This document shows, one piece after another, positions 7,703 to 10,737 of a stretch of 10,737 nucleotides of DNA (positions within the stretch are counted from its first letter, which is position 1; each line of letters begins with the position of its first letter). The stretch spans positions 1 through 10,737 of the forward strand of contig JAICHT010000108.1 of assembly GCA_025924755.1 (NCBI GenBank), written 5' to 3'. This stretch comes from Chitinophagaceae bacterium (GTDB lineage: Bacteria; Bacteroidota; Bacteroidia; Chitinophagales; Chitinophagaceae). The position numbers and the translations under genes are program-made. Under the pieces are notes generated by a model. That model did not search any database, was not told where the DNA came from, and was given only the letters and a program-made list of their open reading frames with translations.

Positions 7703-8107
7703 ATGGCTGCCACTATTATTAATCGAAGAACGTTTCTAAAGCTTTCTACCTACACGGCTGCTGCGTTGGCTATCTCTCTAAGCAATGGCTGCAGCAATCG
7801 TACAATAGACGCAGCCGCCGTACCTCCATTATTTTTTTCGCATTTGGTAGATGTAAAAATGATACTGGATACCGGCAAAGCGTACCTGGCAAAATTCCCG
7901 GCTGAAAATCATCAGGATAAGCTCACTGATTTGCTGCAAAACAACCATTCCTTTACCGGTACTCAGGATGCAGCAGCTATCCGTTCTTATCTTAATAGTG
8001 AAGTGGAAAATGATTTTAAAACCGGCAAAGTAGTTATGGTAAACGGTTGGGTACTGTCTGTAACAGAAGCCCGCCAATGTGCACTTCTTTCATTGTTACA
8101 CCAATAA
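7703..8107 (+). CDS. Tat-signal small subunit of a GMC dehydrogenase (gluconate 2-dehydrogenase subunit 3 / FdhS-like)
   Basis: A 134-residue protein with a twin-arginine motif NRRTFLKLS (R8-R9) and a hydrophobic stretch ending in ISLSNGCSN. C30 could be lipidated, but the -3 residue is Ser, so the lipobox is imperfect. The mature part is mostly helical and ends in GWVLSVTEARQCALLSLL (115-132), a C-terminal pattern I associate with small subunits of membrane-linked GMC dehydrogenases such as fructose, sorbitol and gluconate dehydrogenases. In those enzymes the small subunit supplies the Tat signal that carries the folded flavin subunit across the membrane. Here it lies 12 nt before a GMC oxidoreductase that has no signal peptide, the expected arrangement. 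It begins 34 nt after the DUF5009 gene. The family assignment is from motif, size and context, since overall sequence in this group is poorly conserved. Confidence 0.78.
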   Translation: MAATIINRRTFLKLSTYTAAALAISLSNGCSNRTIDAAAVPPLFFSHLVDVKMILDTGKAYLAKFPAENHQDKLTDLLQNNHSFTGTQDAAAIRSYLNSEVENDFKTGKVVMVNGWVLSVTEARQCALLSLLHQ

Positions 8108-8119
8108 CATAGTCTCACA

Positions 8120-9658
8120 ATGCATATTGATGCCAGGCATATTGAAAACAACACTATAATTGAAGGGGATATTTGTATTATTGGTGCTGGTGCGGCAGGC
8201 ATCAGTATGGCGTTGGAATGGATGCATACACCTTATAAAATCATTTTGCTCGAAGGTGGTGGTTTTGAATATGAGGCTAGTATGCAGGATCTATATAAAG
8301 GCAAAACGACTGGCCAGCGATACTATCCGCTGGAATCGGCCCGGCTGCATTATTTTGGGGGTACCACCGGTCACTGGGCTGGCTTTTGTTCACCTCTTGA
8401 TGACATCGATTTTAAGAAGCGGGATTGGGTGCCTCATAGCGGATGGCCTATTCAGCGAAAAGACCTTGACCCTTATTATGCACGGGCACAAAAGAATTTA
8501 GATCTTGGTCCATATGATTATAGTGCTTCGTATTGGCAAAAACAAGATCCATCTTTAAAGTCACTTTTGCCGGAGAACGATACTGTATGGAATAAAATGT
8601 GGCAGTTCAGTCCACCTACTCGTTTTGGTACAAAGTATAAAGGCACCATACTCGAAGCAAAAAACATCCATTTATATACTTACGCCAATGTAGTGAACAT
8701 AGTAGCCAATGATGCTGTTTCTGCCATAACAGAAGTTGCCGTAAAAAACCTTGCAGGTAAAGAACATACCGTTAAAGCAAAACAATTTATAGTGGCCTGC
8801 GGCGCTATTCAAAATGCCCGGTTGCTGCTTGCCTCCAATCAACAGGCTACAAAAGGAATCGGTAATAATAATGATTTGGTGGGACGGTATTTCATGGAGC
8901 ATCTTGAAATAAAATCTTCCGAATTGTGGCTGGCAGAATCGGATCTTCTTAAGCTATATATGTGGGATTTTGGTAAAACAAAAGCCCGTGCAGAACTTGC
9001 CATTACAGCACAGCAGCAACAGGCCCATAAAATACTAAACGGAACGGCTTCGTTAACACCATTGGAGATTGCCAAAAATCAACCTGCTTTTATTGACATC
9101 TGGACAGCAGACCCAAAAGAACGGGCAAAGAACATGAAAGCGTATTCAGGCAATGAAAAATCGAGTAATCCTGCTAATGGCTATAAAGCGTTTCAGCTTT
9201 TTACACGCATTGAACAAGCACCCAATCCTGCAAGCCGCATTACACTGGATACGGAAAAAGATGAACTGGGAATGCCCCGTGCCATATTGCACTGGGAGTT
9301 AACGCCGCTTGAAAAAAGAAGTATCCGAACTATATATCAACTTATGGGTCAGCAGCTAGGCATAGCAGCTAAAGGACGTATTAGAATGATGGAATACCTG
9401 CAAGAGGAAAATGATAATACCTGGCCGTCTTTTACAGGCGGCGGGTGGCACCATATGGGCACCACCCGCATGAGCAACGATCCGAAGCAAGGCGTAGCAG
9501 ATGCAAATTGCAAAGTACATGGCCTGGCCAATTTATATATGGCCGGATCTTCCTGCTATGTTACCGCCGGTGCACCCAACCCTACTTTGACACTGGTGGC
9601 ATTAACCTTGCGGCTTTCCGATCATTTAAAAAGCATTCTATCAAAAAGTAAAATTTAA
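8120..9658 (+). CDS. GMC-family FAD oxidoreductase (sugar/alcohol dehydrogenase, large subunit type)
   Basis: A complete 512-residue flavoprotein. The Rossmann FAD motif is DICIIGAGAAGISMALEW (G22, G24, G27), with the ribose-binding acidic residue E45 in LLEGG. HYFGGTTGHWAGFC (77-90) is the flavin-contacting loop of the GMC branch that includes fructose dehydrogenase and pyranose 2-oxidase. IVACGAIQNARLLLAS (224-239) is the second GMC signature. The C-terminal domain gives the catalytic pair: H444 in GWHHMGTTRM (H-x-x-G, aligned with the active-site His of glucose oxidase) and N487 in AGAPNPTLTLVALTLR. It should oxidise a hydroxyl group of a sugar or similar alcohol; the substrate and electron acceptor are unknown. 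It lacks a signal peptide and is probably exported with the Tat-signal protein encoded just upstream. No cytochrome c subunit gene is adjacent. Its TAA overlaps the TonB receptor stop by 4 nt. Confidence 0.93.
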   Translation: MHIDARHIENNTIIEGDICIIGAGAAGISMALEWMHTPYKIILLEGGGFEYEASMQDLYKGKTTGQRYYPLESARLHYFGGTTGHWAGFCSPLDDIDFKKRDWVPHSGWPIQRKDLDPYYARAQKNLDLGPYDYSASYWQKQDPSLKSLLPENDTVWNKMWQFSPPTRFGTKYKGTILEAKNIHLYTYANVVNIVANDAVSAITEVAVKNLAGKEHTVKAKQFIVACGAIQNARLLLASNQQATKGIGNNNDLVGRYFMEHLEIKSSELWLAESDLLKLYMWDFGKTKARAELAITAQQQQAHKILNGTASLTPLEIAKNQPAFIDIWTADPKERAKNMKAYSGNEKSSNPANGYKAFQLFTRIEQAPNPASRITLDTEKDELGMPRAILHWELTPLEKRSIRTIYQLMGQQLGIAAKGRIRMMEYLQEENDNTWPSFTGGGWHHMGTTRMSNDPKQGVADANCKVHGLANLYMAGSSCYVTAGAPNPTLTLVALTLRLSDHLKSILSKSKI

Positions 9659-10737
9659 ATTTTAACCTTCAAACTAACGCCATATGTTTTGGGATCGCCT
9701 AAATGCACGGCTCCAAAATCATAAGCATAGCTGATATACTTTTTATCACCCAGGTTCCTTCCCCAAAACATCACTTCCACATTTTTACAAGCTATACCAA
9801 AGCGTGTATTAAACAAACTGTAAGGTGATTGCCTGATGCTATTTGCCAGGTCAAAATATTCGGTTCCTAAATATTTCCATTCGCCTCTTACTATCAATCG
9901 CAAGTGTTGTTTTTTCCCAATTTCATAGCTGTATTGTGCGGCCAGCATGGATGTAACGTCCGGTGTAAAAATCTGCCGGTTGCCTTTCAGGTTTACCTCC
10001 GAGCCATTCTGCGCTAGTTTCAGGGTTTGGTACTTGGCATCGGTATAACCAAAGCTGTAACCTACTTCCAATCCTTTTGCCGGTGCTGCATTGGCTTCCA
10101 GTTCAATTCCTTTGCTGGTTAACCTACCGGTATTTTTTGTAATTGTAACCGCATCAGGCAAAACAAGCGTAGGCACTTGCGCATTGGTTACTGTAGTATA
10201 AAAGCCCGTGATGTTCAATAGCAGCCGGTTATTTAAAAAGGTGTTTTTAATACCTACCTCCGTATTATTGCTATACTCCGGTTTAAATGCATATAAGGCC
10301 GGTTGAGATGGATCGGAAGAGAGCGGCGTTAATCCGCCTGCGCGGTACCCTTTGCTATAGCTGGCAAATAAAGAATGGTTTTGAGACAAATGATAATCGA
10401 GGCTAAGTTTTGGAGAAACAGCACTGAAATGCGCTGTGGCAGCGGTATCCGGCTGATAGTCAAAAGCAGGATTGGCATCTTCGTCTTTTTGATATTGGCC
10501 CAATATGCTTTGCTTTTTATGTTCATAATCATACCTGAGCCCGCCGGTAATATCCAGTTTATTAGTAAAGCTATACACAGCCTGGCCATAAAATGCCACT
10601 CCCGAACTCTTGGCCTTCGTAGTATTGATCAATGAATAATTAACATCTGGTGAGCCTACATAGGCAGCATCTTTTCCAAAATGAGTCGCTTGCTTTGTGG
10701 GTGCATCCTGGTAAAATAAATACGTACCTGCAGTCCA
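9655..10737 (-). CDS. TonB-dependent outer-membrane receptor, C-terminal beta-barrel (N-terminus outside window)
   Basis: The frame is open to the window edge (first visible residues WTAGTYLFYQDAP, ending at base 10737), giving 360 residues plus TAA. A start at the TTG codon at 10632 would cut through a barrel strand, so it is not a real start. Barrel strand and turn motifs are typical: SGVAFYGQAVYSF, LDITGGLRYDYEH, SPKLSLDYHLSQNHSLFASY followed by KGYRAGGL, GIELEANAAPAKGLEVGYSFGY, and the C-terminal GRNLGDKKYISYAYDFG ending in DPKTYGVSLKVKI. This is the FecA/CirA-like receptor style for ferric siderophores, vitamin B12 or other small ligands, not the SusC glycan-importer type with its SusD partner; no susD gene is visible. 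The plug domain and TonB box lie outside the window, so the ligand cannot be inferred. It is convergent with the GMC gene and shares 4 nt with it. Confidence 0.93.
   Translation of the reverse strand, partial: WTAGTYLFYQDAPTKQATHFGKDAAYVGSPDVNYSLINTTKAKSSGVAFYGQAVYSFTNKLDITGGLRYDYEHKKQSILGQYQKDEDANPAFDYQPDTAATAHFSAVSPKLSLDYHLSQNHSLFASYSKGYRAGGLTPLSSDPSQPALYAFKPEYSNNTEVGIKNTFLNNRLLLNITGFYTTVTNAQVPTLVLPDAVTITKNTGRLTSKGIELEANAAPAKGLEVGYSFGYTDAKYQTLKLAQNGSEVNLKGNRQIFTPDVTSMLAAQYSYEIGKKQHLRLIVRGEWKYLGTEYFDLANSIRQSPYSLFNTRFGIACKNVEVMFWGRNLGDKKYISYAYDFGAVHLGDPKTYGVSLKVKI

Noticed and set aside
8160..8501. 113-codon open frame overlapping the start of the GMC gene in another frame
   Set aside because: The GMC frame carries the FAD-binding motif over the same bases; the alternative product has no recognisable domain.
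10375..10635. Plus-strand 86-codon open frame opposite the TonB receptor gene
   Set aside because: Hydrophobic stretches make it look like a small membrane protein, but it lies fully antisense to a clear beta-barrel coding sequence and is best explained as a shadow.
9655..10737. SusC-type glycan importer linked to the GH20 operon (a polysaccharide utilisation locus)
   Set aside because: The barrel motifs resemble FecA/CirA-like receptors, the gene runs in the opposite direction and no SusD gene is visible, so a PUL call is not supported.

Overview
The window looks like chromosomal DNA of a Bacteroidota bacterium, most likely from the Chitinophagaceae or a close relative. This is inferred from the mix of protein families: a BNR/VPS10-type exported protein, a NIPSNAP protein with a Tat signal, a DUF5009 membrane protein, a Tat small protein paired with a GMC oxidoreductase, and a TonB-dependent receptor. 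AT-rich intergenic DNA and start codons without strong Shine-Dalgarno sequences agree with this. I saw no mobile element, CRISPR array, rRNA or tRNA.

Layout. (1) 1-989, plus strand: the 3' end of a large exported BNR/VPS10-type protein. It is closed by a 21-bp perfect hairpin (998-1043) that can terminate transcription from both sides. (2) 1056-2693, minus strand: a haem catalase with its key residues present. (3) 2907-3410, plus strand: a GNAT acetyltransferase of the phosphinothricin acetyltransferase type, divergent from the catalase. (4) 3465-4262, minus strand: an exported protein with two NIPSNAP domains and a Tat signal. (5) 4501-9658, plus strand: four co-directional genes that probably form a transcription unit. 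They encode a secreted GH20 beta-N-acetylhexosaminidase, a multi-pass DUF5009/HGSNAT-like acetyltransferase (NagX-like), a small Tat-signal protein, and a GMC-family flavin oxidoreductase. (6) 9655-10737, minus strand: the C-terminal barrel of a TonB-dependent outer-membrane receptor, cut by the window edge. Its stop codon overlaps that of the GMC gene.

The 4501-9658 block is the most interesting part. The hexosaminidase would release terminal GlcNAc or GalNAc from glycans outside the cytoplasm. The HGSNAT-like protein could use cytoplasmic acetyl-CoA to N-acetylate glucosamine ends across the inner membrane, which would make non-acetylated amino sugars available. The GMC oxidoreductase has no export signal of its own and probably rides out with its Tat-signal partner to oxidise a sugar or other alcohol in the periplasm. 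Joining these into one amino-sugar pathway is inference from gene order. Each family call is much firmer than the combined pathway.
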